A stretch of DNA of 64,000 nucleotides from Burkholderia cepacia (lineage in GTDB: Bacteria; Pseudomonadota; Gammaproteobacteria; Burkholderiales; Burkholderiaceae). Shown here piece by piece: positions 1-7,771 of the stretch. Position numbers and translations under genes: made by a program. The notes under the pieces are model-generated. The model saw only the letters and a program-made list of their open reading frames with translations. It made no database searches and was not told the DNA's origin. Each line of letters opens with the position of its first letter. Positions within the stretch are counted from its first letter, which is position 1. The DNA lies in contig NZ_CP013443.1 in assembly GCF_001718835.1 (NCBI RefSeq), positions 806,001-870,000 of the forward strand. Reading direction: 5' to 3'.

Positions 1-1
1 C

Positions 2-439
2 GCCGGCAACACCGTGAACTACCTGATCGGCCGCTGGGTCGGCCCGAAGGTGTTCAATACGCATATCCCGGTGCTCGAGCGCTTCCTCGATCGCGCCGCG
101 CTGCAGAAGACCCACACGTTCTACGACAAGCACGGCGGCAAGACGATCGTGCTCGCCCGCTTCATCCCGGTCGTGCGTACGTTCGCGCCGTTCGTCGCGG
201 GCGCTTCGTCGATGAGCGTCGCGCGGTTTCAGCTCTTCAACGTGATCGGCGCGCTGGTGTGGGTGCTGCTGCTCGTGCTGCTCGGGTATTTCTTCGGCAA
301 CATCCCGTTCATCCGCCAGTACCTGAACGTGATCGTGCTGGTCGGGATCGGCGCGGCGATCGTGCCGGTCGCGCTCGGCGCGGTGTGGAAGCTGGTGCGC
401 GGCCGCTCGGGCGGCGCGGGCAAGACCAGCGGTCACTGA
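2..439 (+). CDS. DedA family inner-membrane protein, 5' end outside window
   Basis: The frame is already open at base 2, so only the C-terminal 145 or so residues are present; DedA proteins are usually about 200-220 residues. The family is recognised from the block NYLIGRWVG at the start of the visible part and from ARFIPVVRTFAPFVAGAS near visible residues 50-68, followed by two hydrophobic helices. DedA proteins are polytopic inner-membrane proteins; some members flip undecaprenyl phosphate or other lipids and affect envelope stress and cationic peptide resistance. Which lipid this one handles cannot be told from the fragment. The gene ends just before a strong bidirectional terminator shared with the convergent mscS-like gene. 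The family call is firm. Confidence 0.9.
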   Translation, partial: AGNTVNYLIGRWVGPKVFNTHIPVLERFLDRAALQKTHTFYDKHGGKTIVLARFIPVVRTFAPFVAGASSMSVARFQLFNVIGALVWVLLLVLLGYFFGNIPFIRQYLNVIVLVGIGAAIVPVALGAVWKLVRGRSGGAGKTSGH

Positions 440-471
440 CCTGCGCGGGTCGCGCGGTTCGGCGCGGCGAT

Positions 472-509
472 AAAAAAGCGTGGCTCGCAAACTGCAGCCA
501 CGCTTTTTT
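472..509. terminator. Bidirectional rho-independent terminator between dedA and mscS-like gene
   Basis: A perfect 14-bp inverted repeat (472-485 with 496-509, core AGCGTGGCT/AGCCACGCT) encloses a 10-nt loop. Six A on the left arm and six T on the right give a U-tract in both directions, which suits the convergent genes on either side. Confidence 0.9.
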
Positions 510-533
510 CATGTCCGCCGACGCGTCGCGCCG

Positions 534-1347
534 TCACGCAGTGCGGTGCGAGACCGGCGTTTCGGGCGTCGGGTACTGCGCGTCGCGGAACGTCTCGAGG
601 ATCACGCGGTTGGTGTCGCAGTACACCTGCCAGTAGTTCGGGTTGCGTGGACGGGCGCACGAACAGCAGCGGGCCTTCCGGCGTGAACTGCAGCACGCCG
701 ACGTCCGGCGCCGGGGTGGTCAGCACGTTCGGGATCTGCTGGATCGACGCCTTCAGGCGGTTGATCGCGTCGACCGCATCGACGCCGTTCGCGATCTTCG
801 CGGTCAGGTCGACGCGACGGTACGACGTTGCGCTGTAGTTCGCGATGTTGTCCGAGAAGATCTTGTTGTTGCCGACGATCGTCACGATGTTGTCCGCGGT
901 GACGATCGTCGTGCCGAACAGGCCGAGCTCCTTGACCGTGCCCGTGACGCCGCCCGCGTTGATCACGTCGCCGATCTTGAACGGGCGCAGCACCTGCATG
1001 AACACGCCCGCGGCGAAATGCGCGAGCAGGCCGCCCCAGGCGGTGCCGATCGCGAGGCCGAGGCCGGCGAGCAGCGCGGCGAACGAGGTGGTCTGCACGC
1101 CGAAGATCTGCAGGATCGCGAGGATCAGCAGGATCGTCAGCAGCACGCCGACGACGGAGGTCAGGTAGTCGGTCAGTGTCGGGTCGACCTTGCCGCTGCG
1201 GCGCACGACCTTGCCGAGCAGGCGCGTGCCGATGCGGATCGCCCAGCGGCCGACGAACCACAAGACGATCGCGGCGAGGAGGTTGAGGCCGAAGTCGAGG
1301 CCGCGGGTCATCAGGAATTGCTGGGCGGTGGCGAGGTCCAGGGTCAA
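534..1347 (-). pseudogene. MscS family small-conductance mechanosensitive channel, frameshifted near the 3' end
   Basis: Most of the reading frame encodes an MscS-type channel: an N-terminal membrane helix, the pore-helix region FAALLAGLGLAIGTAWGGLL, the beta-domain phrase GVTGTVKELGLFGTTI and the NNKIFSDNIANYS block. At about 643-648 the frame breaks after FVRPST. The expected ending (NPNYWQVYCDTNRVILETF, finishing PETPVSHRTA) lies in another frame and stops at 534, while the original frame runs on through the terminator to 433. Two missing bases or one extra base would explain it. An ATG at 1386 has no ribosome binding site; the TTG at 1347 has GGAG eight bases upstream and is preferred. 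Either a true pseudogene or a sequencing error; the lost part is only the C-terminal cytosolic end. Confidence 0.8.
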
Positions 1348-1465
1348 GGTCGGTTCTCCATAAGACGTTGAACGGAGGGCGGTCATGCCCGCAAGCGCGG
1401 CATGCCGAAAATCTTCGGACTTTTATAGCCGACGCGCGGCGGCAAGGCAACCTGTTGCGCCATGC

Positions 1466-2302
1466 CTACGCGTGACGCCGCGGCTCGAACGGCCGCTGCT
1501 CGACGTCGCCGCCGCGCGCAATGATCGCCGTGCTCTCCGGCACTTCCTCCCACGCGCCGCGCAGGTCGACGAGCGGCTCGGACACGACCATGAACGCGTC
1601 GTCGCCGGCTTCGGCGATGCGCGGGTTGTGCGGATACAGTTCGTGCAGGTGCTTGAACGACGTGCTGTGGAACAGCGAACGCGATTGCCGTTCGCTCGAA
1701 TAACGCACCGCGATGATCCGCTCGCCGTCGGTCGCGCAGATCGTCATGTTGAGCGGTTCGGCCACGCGGTGACGCGCGCCGGTTTCCTCGACCACGCCGA
1801 CCATCCGCTCGAGCGCCGGCAGCGGCGTCTGTTCGAGGCCGTAGGTCAGCGCGAGCCGGAACATCAGTTCGGAGTCGGTCGAGCCTTCGAGTGTCGGGAA
1901 TAGCGCGGGATCGACCTTCATCGTCAGGTCGCGGCGCAGCTTGTGGAAGTCGCGGATCAGCCCGTTGTGCGCGAACAGCCAGCGGCCGTGGCGGAACGGG
2001 TGGCAGTTGGTTTCCTGTACCGGCGTGTCGGTGGCCGCGCGGATATGCGCGATGAACATCCGCGAGCGGATCGCGCGTGCGGCTTCGCGCAGGTTGCGGT
2101 CGTTCCACGCGGGATGCACGGAGCGGTAGCGGAACGGCAGTTCGTCGGGGCGCCCGTACCAGCCGATGCCGAAGCCGTCGCCGTTGGTGGTCGTCGCCCC
2201 CAGCTCCGAATGCAGGCTCTGGTCGATCAGCGAATGCTTCGCGCGGAACAGGACGGTCTCGAGATGGATCGGATTACCCGTATAGGCGAGCCAGCGGCAC
2301 AT
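1466..2302 (-). CDS. Class II glutamine amidotransferase domain protein (YafJ/EgtC-like)
   Basis: The start was placed at ATG 2302, because this makes Cys2 (MCRWLAYTG) the N-terminal nucleophile of an Ntn-type glutaminase and an AAGGAG precedes it. Further family signs are GATTTNGDGFGIGWYG near residues 36-51, AHIRAATDTPVQETNCHPF near 82-101 and FAHNGLI shortly after, which form the glutamine pocket. Proteins of this stand-alone group (278 residues here) release ammonia from glutamine or hydrolyse gamma-glutamyl bonds. EgtC acts in ergothioneine synthesis, but no other ergothioneine gene is nearby, so the substrate is open. Transcribed away from the mscS-like gene's promoter region as a single gene. 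Confidence 0.88.
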   Translation of the reverse strand: MCRWLAYTGNPIHLETVLFRAKHSLIDQSLHSELGATTTNGDGFGIGWYGRPDELPFRYRSVHPAWNDRNLREAARAIRSRMFIAHIRAATDTPVQETNCHPFRHGRWLFAHNGLIRDFHKLRRDLTMKVDPALFPTLEGSTDSELMFRLALTYGLEQTPLPALERMVGVVEETGARHRVAEPLNMTICATDGERIIAVRYSSERQSRSLFHSTSFKHLHELYPHNPRIAEAGDDAFMVVSEPLVDLRGAWEEVPESTAIIARGGDVEQRPFEPRRHA

Positions 2303-2453
2303 GGAGCGCTCCTTCACGATGGATCGTTCGCGCATGGTAGCCGAGTTCCCCGCAGGCAGGTTCACCGCCGCGGCGGGCGGCCGCTTGCATGCGCCCCGGC
2401 GCGCCGGACGAGGCCGGGCGCCGGGGCGTCGACGCGTGACCGCGGTCGCGGGC

Positions 2454-2783
2454 TCAGTCGCCGAGCGCGTCCATCACGCGCGCCGAATAGACGAGCGCCG
2501 CACCCGCGTTCAGCGCAATCGCGACGCCGAGCGCTTCTGCCACTTCCTCCTTCGTCGCGCCATGCTTGGCCGCTTCGGCCGTGTGCACGGCGATGCAACC
2601 GTCGCAGCGCGTCGTGACCGCCACCGCGAGCGCGATCAGCTCGCGCGTCTTTGCGTCGAGATGGCCCGTCTTGGCACCGGCGCCGGACAGCGCCTTGTAG
2701 CCGGCCAGTGTGTCCGGCGACAGCTTGGCGAGGTCGCCGATGCGCGTCGAGAGTTCCTTCCGGTATTCGTTCCAGTTCAGCAT
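2454..2783 (-). CDS. Carboxymuconolactone decarboxylase family protein (AhpD-like)
   Basis: A 109-residue single-domain protein with the AhpD-type redox site CDGCIAVH: Cys60, Cys63 and His67. This signature belongs to the alkylhydroperoxidase AhpD branch of the CMD family, small all-helical proteins that reduce peroxides or partner proteins through the CxxC pair. ATG 2783 was chosen over an upstream in-frame start, because the protein then begins MLNWNEYRKEL, the usual family start. An AraC-type regulator gene is transcribed divergently 128 bases away, which suggests but does not prove that it controls this gene. The true decarboxylase activity on protocatechuate intermediates is unlikely, since the CxxC form is the redox form. 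Confidence 0.88.
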   Translation of the reverse strand: MLNWNEYRKELSTRIGDLAKLSPDTLAGYKALSGAGAKTGHLDAKTRELIALAVAVTTRCDGCIAVHTAEAAKHGATKEEVAEALGVAIALNAGAALVYSARVMDALGD

Positions 2784-2911
2784 GGCTCGTCCTTTTTCAT
2801 GGATGGGTGGCCGCGGCGGGTGCCGCGTGCTGCGGAGATGCACGGCTATTCTGAGCGTCGGCGGTGATGGTTTCGATACGCTAGAGTGTCAATTTTTAGC
2901 GCAATCGTCTC

Positions 2912-3850
2912 ATGGATGCCCTGAGTCAACTGCTGTCGCTGGGCCGCAGCCGTGTCGAGCTCGACGTGCGTTGCCTGCTCGGCGGGCCGTTCGCGATGCC
3001 GCACGATCCGCTGCCGCCGGGCGAGGCGGCGTTTCACCTGGTGCTGGCCGGGCAATGCCGTCTGCGCACGGCGGACGGTCGCGCGCTGCAGCTCGCCGAC
3101 GGCGATTTCGTGCTGCTGCCCGCGGGCGGCGCGCACGAGATTCACGACGCGACGGCCGGGCCGGCGGCCGCCATGCCGATGCGCGAGCTTGCCGCGGCCG
3201 GCGGTGCGGTGCTGCCCGTCAAATGCAATACCGGCGCGCCGGACCGCGCGAGCGTGGACCTGCTGTGCGGACGGTTCGTCTATGCGCGCGGCGCGGGCGA
3301 ACTGCTGATGCGCGCGTTGCCGGACCTGCTGCATGTCGGGCTGCGCGAGGCGTCGGGGTTCGCACCGCTGCAACTGCTGACGAGCGTGCTGCGCACCGAG
3401 GCGTCGCATGGGCAGCCGGGCGCCGGCGCGATCGTGAACGCGCTCGGCCAGGCACTGCTCGCGTATGCGTTGCGCGCATACGGTCGTGGCGCGCGCGTGC
3501 CGTCCGGCTGGCTTGCGCTCGCTGCCGATGCGCGGCTCGGCCCGTCGATCCAGGCGGTGATGCAGGCGCCCGCGCAGCCGTGGACGGTCGAGTCGCTCGG
3601 CGATGCCTCCGCGATGTCGCGTGCGACGTACGCGCGGCATTTCCGCGAGCGGGCCGGGATGAGTGTCGGCGCGTTCGTCGCGCAGATCCGGATGATGCAC
3701 GCGTGCGCGCTGCTGCAGGACACGCAGCGCGGGCAGGCGGAGATCGGGCAGGCGGTCGGTTACCAGTCGGAAGCCGCGTTCGGCAAGGCGTTTCGCGCGG
3801 TGCTCGGCACGACGCCGGGGCGCTGGCGACGCGCGCATCGCGGCGCGTGA
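2912..3850 (+). CDS. AraC family transcriptional regulator with cupin sensor domain
   Basis: A 312-residue protein. Residues 10-180 match the AraC N-terminal cupin sensor (cupin_6 type, LVLAGQCRLRTADGRALQL and DFVLLPAGGAHEI). The C-terminal 100 residues hold two helix-turn-helix units (SLGDASAMSRATYARHFRE and EIGQAVGYQSEAAFGKAFR). It is likely a cytosolic ligand-responsive regulator. It is transcribed divergently from the AhpD-like gene, the common arrangement of this subgroup, which often senses small oxidised or aromatic compounds; the ligand cannot be read from the sequence. Downstream lies the convergent ribosome-inactivating-protein-like gene, 44 bases away. Confidence 0.9.
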   Translation: MDALSQLLSLGRSRVELDVRCLLGGPFAMPHDPLPPGEAAFHLVLAGQCRLRTADGRALQLADGDFVLLPAGGAHEIHDATAGPAAAMPMRELAAAGGAVLPVKCNTGAPDRASVDLLCGRFVYARGAGELLMRALPDLLHVGLREASGFAPLQLLTSVLRTEASHGQPGAGAIVNALGQALLAYALRAYGRGARVPSGWLALAADARLGPSIQAVMQAPAQPWTVESLGDASAMSRATYARHFRERAGMSVGAFVAQIRMMHACALLQDTQRGQAEIGQAVGYQSEAAFGKAFRAVLGTTPGRWRRAHRGA

Positions 3851-3894
3851 GCGCGCCGGTGTGGAGGGGCGAAGCAGGGGCCGAAGCGGAGCGC

Positions 3895-4632
3895 CTAGCC
3901 TGACTTCGTCCGGCGCAGGCCGCCGGGCGGCGTGCCTTTCGGACGCTTCAGCAGCCGGATGTTCAACGCGATGTCCGCGTACTCGTCGCCCAGCGAGGCG
4001 GTGCTGACGCGTTCGCTGAAGCGGCGGTCCTCCGGAGAAAGCAACGCGCGCTCCTTGAGAGCGATCGTCCGCGCCTTGTCGGACAACGCGGCGAAGATCC
4101 GCTCCGACGTTTGCCCCCATTTTTTCGCCATGTCTTCCCAGGACTGCAGCTTGAGCCGCGGCGGCACGCCGCGCAGCATGCCGTTCATCGATCGGAATGC
4201 CTGCTCGAACTCGGTCGCGATCCGGTCGAAGCGCAGGGATTCGGCGACGCACAGCACGACGAGCGATTGCATGACGAAACGCCGGTCTCCTTGCAGCACG
4301 CGCTGGTCCTTTCTCAGCAGGCCCCGAATTGCGTTGTCGAGCGTGATATCGGCCGGCAGCGACGACGACAGCGTCGACGCGTAGCGCGTAAACGGCTGCG
4401 CGTCGATCGTCTCGACGTACAGGTCGTTCATGTGCATCCGCAGCACGAGGCCGCTTTCCGCGCCGACGCTCGGCAGCAGCGTCAGGCCGAAGGCCGCCGC
4501 CGGGTCGCTGGTTTTGCAGACGCGGTAAAACGTGTTGTCGAAGCGGATTAGATTCGTATCCTCGCTGACCGCGTTCCGGATTCGCTGGATCTGCGATGCC
4601 CAGTCCGGTCCTACGCGCAATGTGAAATGCAT
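3895..4632 (-). CDS. Putative ribosome-inactivating protein (rRNA N-glycosylase fold)
   Basis: A 245-residue protein beginning at ATG 4632 (AAGGGGA seven bases upstream). By eye it follows the ricin A-chain/Shiga toxin A pattern. The start MHFTLRVG matches the family's NFT strand. LVLRMHMNDLYVETIDA (62-78) aligns with ricin VTLALDVTNAYVVGYRA, putting Tyr72 at ricin Tyr80; Tyr84 can serve as Tyr123. AESLRFDRIATEF (130-142) matches SEAARFQYI, giving Glu131 and Arg134 for Glu177 and Arg180. KKWGQTSERI puts Trp172 at Trp211. The RIP family depurinates the sarcin-ricin adenine of 23S/28S rRNA. No signal peptide and no B-subunit gene are seen. The region between Tyr72 and Glu131 is about 30 residues shorter than in ricin. 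Family assignment is inference from motif order; activity and target are unknown. Confidence 0.68.
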   Translation of the reverse strand: MHFTLRVGPDWASQIQRIRNAVSEDTNLIRFDNTFYRVCKTSDPAAAFGLTLLPSVGAESGLVLRMHMNDLYVETIDAQPFTRYASTLSSSLPADITLDNAIRGLLRKDQRVLQGDRRFVMQSLVVLCVAESLRFDRIATEFEQAFRSMNGMLRGVPPRLKLQSWEDMAKKWGQTSERIFAALSDKARTIALKERALLSPEDRRFSERVSTASLGDEYADIALNIRLLKRPKGTPPGGLRRTKSG

Positions 4633-4853
4633 GGAAGCGTCCCCTTGCAATGGGCCGGCGTCGCGCGGCCTGGTCGCGCGCTCGACGGTGTTTTGGTGAA
4701 TTTACATCATACGAATGCGCTTTGGCATGCTTCGGACGAGGTGGCGCGTGCGTGGACCGCCGCGGTCGCGCGGCGCGTCGATCCGGTCATTTCGTGTGAC
4801 AAAACTGCTACCATGCTCGCGATTTATTTCAACAAGAAAGAGAGGGCAAAGCA

Positions 4854-5297
4854 ATGAACCAGACCACCATCCAGCAACCGTCGTTCGCGTTCGTCGCGGC
4901 GTCGTGGGCGGCATTGATCGCGGGCTTCGCCGCGTTTCTCGTCGGGCTCTGGAACGCGGGCATGCAGCTCAACGAGAAGGGTTACTACTTCACCGTGCTG
5001 GTGTTCGGCCTCTACGCGGCGATCTCGCTGCAGAAGAGCGTGCGCGACCGCGCTGAAGGCATTCCCGTCACCGGCATCTACTACGGCCTCAGCTGGATCG
5101 CGCTGCTGCTGTCGATCGCGCTGCTGATCGTCGGCCTCTTCAATGCGACGCTGCAACTGAGCGAGAAAGGCTTCTACGCGATGTCGTTCGTGCTCGCGCT
5201 GTTCGGTTCGGTGGCCGTGCAGAAGAACACGCGCGACCTGCAAGGCGCGAAGCCGCGGCTGACCGACATCGATCCGGCGCAGCCGTCGCAGGAATGA
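4854..5297 (+). CDS. YiaA/YiaB family inner-membrane protein
   Basis: A 147-residue membrane protein made of two copies of the YiaAB two-helix unit. The repeats are visible as WAALIAGFAAFLVGLWNAG followed by LNEKGYYFTVLVFGLYAAIS, then WIALLLSIALLIVGLFNAT followed by LSEKGFYAMSFVLALFGSV; each ends in a QK(S/N)xRD motif. Four transmembrane segments are expected. A purine-rich AAAGAGAGG lies before ATG 4854. The function of the family is not known; members are widespread in Proteobacteria. It ends before a GC hairpin at 5303-5321 that separates it from the convergent unknown gene. Confidence 0.88.
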   Translation: MNQTTIQQPSFAFVAASWAALIAGFAAFLVGLWNAGMQLNEKGYYFTVLVFGLYAAISLQKSVRDRAEGIPVTGIYYGLSWIALLLSIALLIVGLFNATLQLSEKGFYAMSFVLALFGSVAVQKNTRDLQGAKPRLTDIDPAQPSQE

Positions 5298-5302
5298 ACG
5301 CA

Positions 5303-5321
5303 GGGCGGGCGCTGCCCGCCC
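5303..5321. terminator. GC-rich hairpin between convergent genes
   Basis: Inverted repeat GGGCGGGC/GCCCGCCC with a 3-nt loop, lying in the 34-base gap between two convergent genes. There is no T tract, so it may only pause or stabilise the 3' end. Confidence 0.4.
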
Positions 5322-5331
5322 GTCGTCGCGC

Positions 5332-5883
5332 TCAGAGATCGCTGCGCTTCTCCGACGCGAGCGTGAATTCGAGCAGGTCGCGGGCGTTCGGGTGCGCCTG
5401 ATTGGCCAGGCAGGCATGCCGCCGGAGTTCGTCCTCCCGCCGTGAATCGTCGTCGTGACGCGCGTCGCGCTGGAGGACGGAGCGGGCGGCGCCCGCGTGA
5501 GCGCGGGCACGCGTTGCATGTTCGCGCGCCTTTCTGGCGCGCTCCCGAACCAGTTGCTTTCTGGACAGCGTGCTTGGAAAGTCGTCGGCCGTACGCTCGC
5601 TGGTCGCACGCTCGCTGGCCGCACGCGTCGATCCAGCCGAGGCCAGTCGGTCGAGCTCGGTGGCACACGCATCCGCGGCACGCGCGTCCAGCGCGGCAAA
5701 CCGGGCCGCCTCTCGCGCGGCGTCGCCTACCGTATCGTGCGGATGACAAAGCGTGTGACTTCCGCGCGCCGACGCCCGCGTGCCGCCGGGCAGCTCCTTG
5801 CACCATGCCCGCATCAGCCGCGGCGATGCGGCCGCAAGCAGGATTACCGTACCAACGACGCTGATCAGAATGGTCATCGACAT
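5332..5883 (-). CDS. Hypothetical protein with one N-terminal membrane segment
   Basis: Not recognised. If translated from ATG 5883 the product is 183 residues: MSMTILISVVGTVILLAAAS forms one transmembrane or signal-anchor helix, then follows a Cys-containing stretch and a long Ala/Arg/Glu-rich region predicted to be helical and highly charged (ERARKAREHATRARAHAGAA). There is no clear ribosome binding site, and open frames exist on the other strand, so the gene itself is uncertain. It is convergent with the YiaAB gene and lies downstream of the H-NS gene in the same orientation. Translation evidence or conservation in related strains would decide. Confidence 0.42.
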   Translation of the reverse strand: MSMTILISVVGTVILLAAASPRLMRAWCKELPGGTRASARGSHTLCHPHDTVGDAAREAARFAALDARAADACATELDRLASAGSTRAASERATSERTADDFPSTLSRKQLVRERARKAREHATRARAHAGAARSVLQRDARHDDDSRREDELRRHACLANQAHPNARDLLEFTLASEKRSDL

Positions 5884-5975
5884 TGCGTGCGTGTGACGAG
5901 TGAAGTGGGCGCAGGAGAAATCGACCGGCGATCCATGCGTGTCGCGCTGCCGATCCGCGACACGCTCGAACACGA

Positions 5976-6281
5976 TTACGCCGACGCGTCGATCAGGAAC
6001 TGTTCGCGACTCTGCCCGTTGATCCACAGGGGCTCGCGGCCGCGGCCGCTCCATGTCGCTCCGCTCTGCGGGTCGCGGTACTTCGGCGGAACCGGGCCGC
6101 GCTTCGCGCGTCGACGCGGCTTGCGCGGCAGATCGTCGAACAGGTCGCCGGGCGTCAGGTCGTACAGCGCGATCGCTTCCCTGATCCTCGACACGGCGGC
6201 CTTTTTTTCCTCCAGCCGGACCGACTCGGCTTGTGCTTGAAGCACTTCTATTTGTGCCTGGAGCTCTCGATAGCTTGTCAC
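5976..6281 (-). CDS. H-NS family histone-like nucleoid-structuring protein
   Basis: A 101-residue protein with the two parts of the H-NS family as found in Burkholderia. The N-terminal coiled coil (about residues 1-45, YRELQAQIEVLQAQAE) serves oligomerisation. The C-terminal DNA-binding domain (66-101) has the motif KYRDPQSGATWSGRGREPLW, with the GRGREP loop that inserts into the minor groove of AT-rich DNA. Such proteins silence horizontally acquired AT-rich genes. It is preceded by a long AT-rich region (6282-6940) that could hold its promoter and serve as its own binding target; that is inference. The N-terminal 90 bases and the upstream unknown gene's region overlap only outside coding sequence. 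Confidence 0.9.
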   Translation of the reverse strand: MTSYRELQAQIEVLQAQAESVRLEEKKAAVSRIREAIALYDLTPGDLFDDLPRKPRRRAKRGPVPPKYRDPQSGATWSGRGREPLWINGQSREQFLIDASA

Positions 6282-6940
6282 GGTGTTCTCGTTACGGTGT
6301 CATCGATCCGTCAACGGTCCCGATCGGATCGCTGCCGGGTCGAGTCGTTGATTGGCCGCCGGCTTCATCCGGATTGCGGCAGGCGACCCTGTCGTGTGAG
6401 GCTCGAGCCGTCGTTCGCATGGGGCCGGTGTTTCGATTGCCGGAAGCATTGGCGACACCGCCGGCATGGCGGTCGCGGGGCGCTGCTGCATTCCGCTCCC
6501 ATTTCGGAATGCAGGCGGAATGCAGGAATCAACCTGCCCGATCACGTGCTGGTGTTGCAAGAATGCAATGCCTGTCTTAACCGGAATAATATGGACGAAG
6601 CGGTGATCATTTAAAACTAGTAAATATGACAGGAAGGTTGTTGTATTTCGGCTGGATGCGCGTTGATGACGACCTGTCGGGCGTGCCGCCGATCCGTTGC
6701 GGCGAACTCGCATGAAATGGCCAATCGGATTGGCCTTATTTGCTTTTACGATGCCGTAAGGTGCCCGGCACGGACGGGCCGAGGCGATCGTCGCCTTGAA
6801 CCGGTTGCCAACGGATAAAAGAAAAGGCTACGGTATCATGGCGAAGTTGGCGGCATAAGTGGCAATTGAGCCTTTGCGTATTTAAATAATCGCACTGAAT
6901 TTATCAAAAAATAGAACGCTGAAATCGAAAATTCAAGGAC
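6282..6940. other. AT-rich intergenic region between H-NS gene and queF
   Basis: No convincing gene is seen in these 659 bases. Base composition falls from about 6560 onward (for example TTTAAAACTAGTAAATATGAC near 6611). A 7-bp inverted repeat GGCCAAT-CGG-ATTGGCC lies at 6719-6735. The region should hold divergent promoters for the H-NS gene and the queF-yhhQ pair. I compared the leader of queF with the preQ1-I riboswitch pattern and did not find it. Confidence 0.6.
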
Positions 6941-7771
6941 ATGAACTCGCTATCCAATCAAGGCGCCCTGGAGCTCGGCAAGCAATCCAAGTACGAGTCG
7001 ATTTACAACCCGGAAAAGCTCTATGCGATTCCGCGCACGATCAAGCGCGAGGAGATCGGCATCACGGATACGCTGCCGTTTTTCGGCGTCGACGTATGGA
7101 ATCACTACGAGGTGTCGTGGCTCACGCCCCGCGGCGTGCCGCGCGTCGCGATCGCGACGATCGTCGTGCCGTGCACGTCGCCGAACGTGATCGAATCGAA
7201 ATCGATGAAGCTGTACTTCAACACGTTCAACAACACGTCGTTCGAGAGCCGGGAGGAAGTCGAGCGCATCGCCGCGAACGATCTGTCGCGCTGCGCCGGT
7301 GCGCCCGTTTCGGTCACGCTCGAATCGCTCGAATACGCCGCCGCCTTGCAGATCGGCGCGCCGGTCGGCACCTCGATCGACGAGCAGGACATCGACATCG
7401 CGCAGTTCAGCGTCGACCGGCAACTGCTCGCGACGCATGACGAGCACGTCAGCGAAACGCTTTATTCGAACCTGTTGAAATCGAACTGTCTCGTGACGGG
7501 CCAGCCCGACTGGGGGACCGTGTCGATCGAGTACGAAGGGCGCCGCATCGACCGCGATGCATTGCTTCGGTATGTCGTGTCGTTCCGCAATCACGAGGAA
7601 TTCCACGAGCAATGTGTCGAGCGGATCTTCAAGGACATCCAGGATCAATGCGCGCCGGCCCGCCTGACCGTGTCGGCCCGCTATACGCGCCGGGGCGGAC
7701 TCGACATTAATCCGGTGCGCAGCAGCGCGCCCGTTCAGGATGTGCCGAATACGCGCCTGATCCGACAATGA
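6941..7771 (+). CDS. queF: NADPH-dependent 7-cyano-7-deazaguanine reductase (QueF, type II)
   Basis: Reduces preQ0 to preQ1 with NADPH in queuosine tRNA-modification synthesis. The 276-residue length is that of the long, tandem T-fold (E. coli type) form. The QueF motif ESKSMKLYFNTFNNT is at residues 85-99, and the catalytic pair of the thioimide mechanism is Cys183 (KSNCLVTGQPDWG) and Asp190, spaced as in E. coli. The C-terminal RRGGLDINP is also typical. The stop overlaps the start of the next gene, a queuosine-precursor transporter, by four bases, so the two are translationally coupled and together supply preQ1. Confidence 0.97.
   Translation: MNSLSNQGALELGKQSKYESIYNPEKLYAIPRTIKREEIGITDTLPFFGVDVWNHYEVSWLTPRGVPRVAIATIVVPCTSPNVIESKSMKLYFNTFNNTSFESREEVERIAANDLSRCAGAPVSVTLESLEYAAALQIGAPVGTSIDEQDIDIAQFSVDRQLLATHDEHVSETLYSNLLKSNCLVTGQPDWGTVSIEYEGRRIDRDALLRYVVSFRNHEEFHEQCVERIFKDIQDQCAPARLTVSARYTRRGGLDINPVRSSAPVQDVPNTRLIRQ

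Noticed and set aside
6741..6940. Possible preQ1 riboswitch before queF
   Set aside because: The short stem with the A-rich tail typical of preQ1-I RNAs was not found in the leader.
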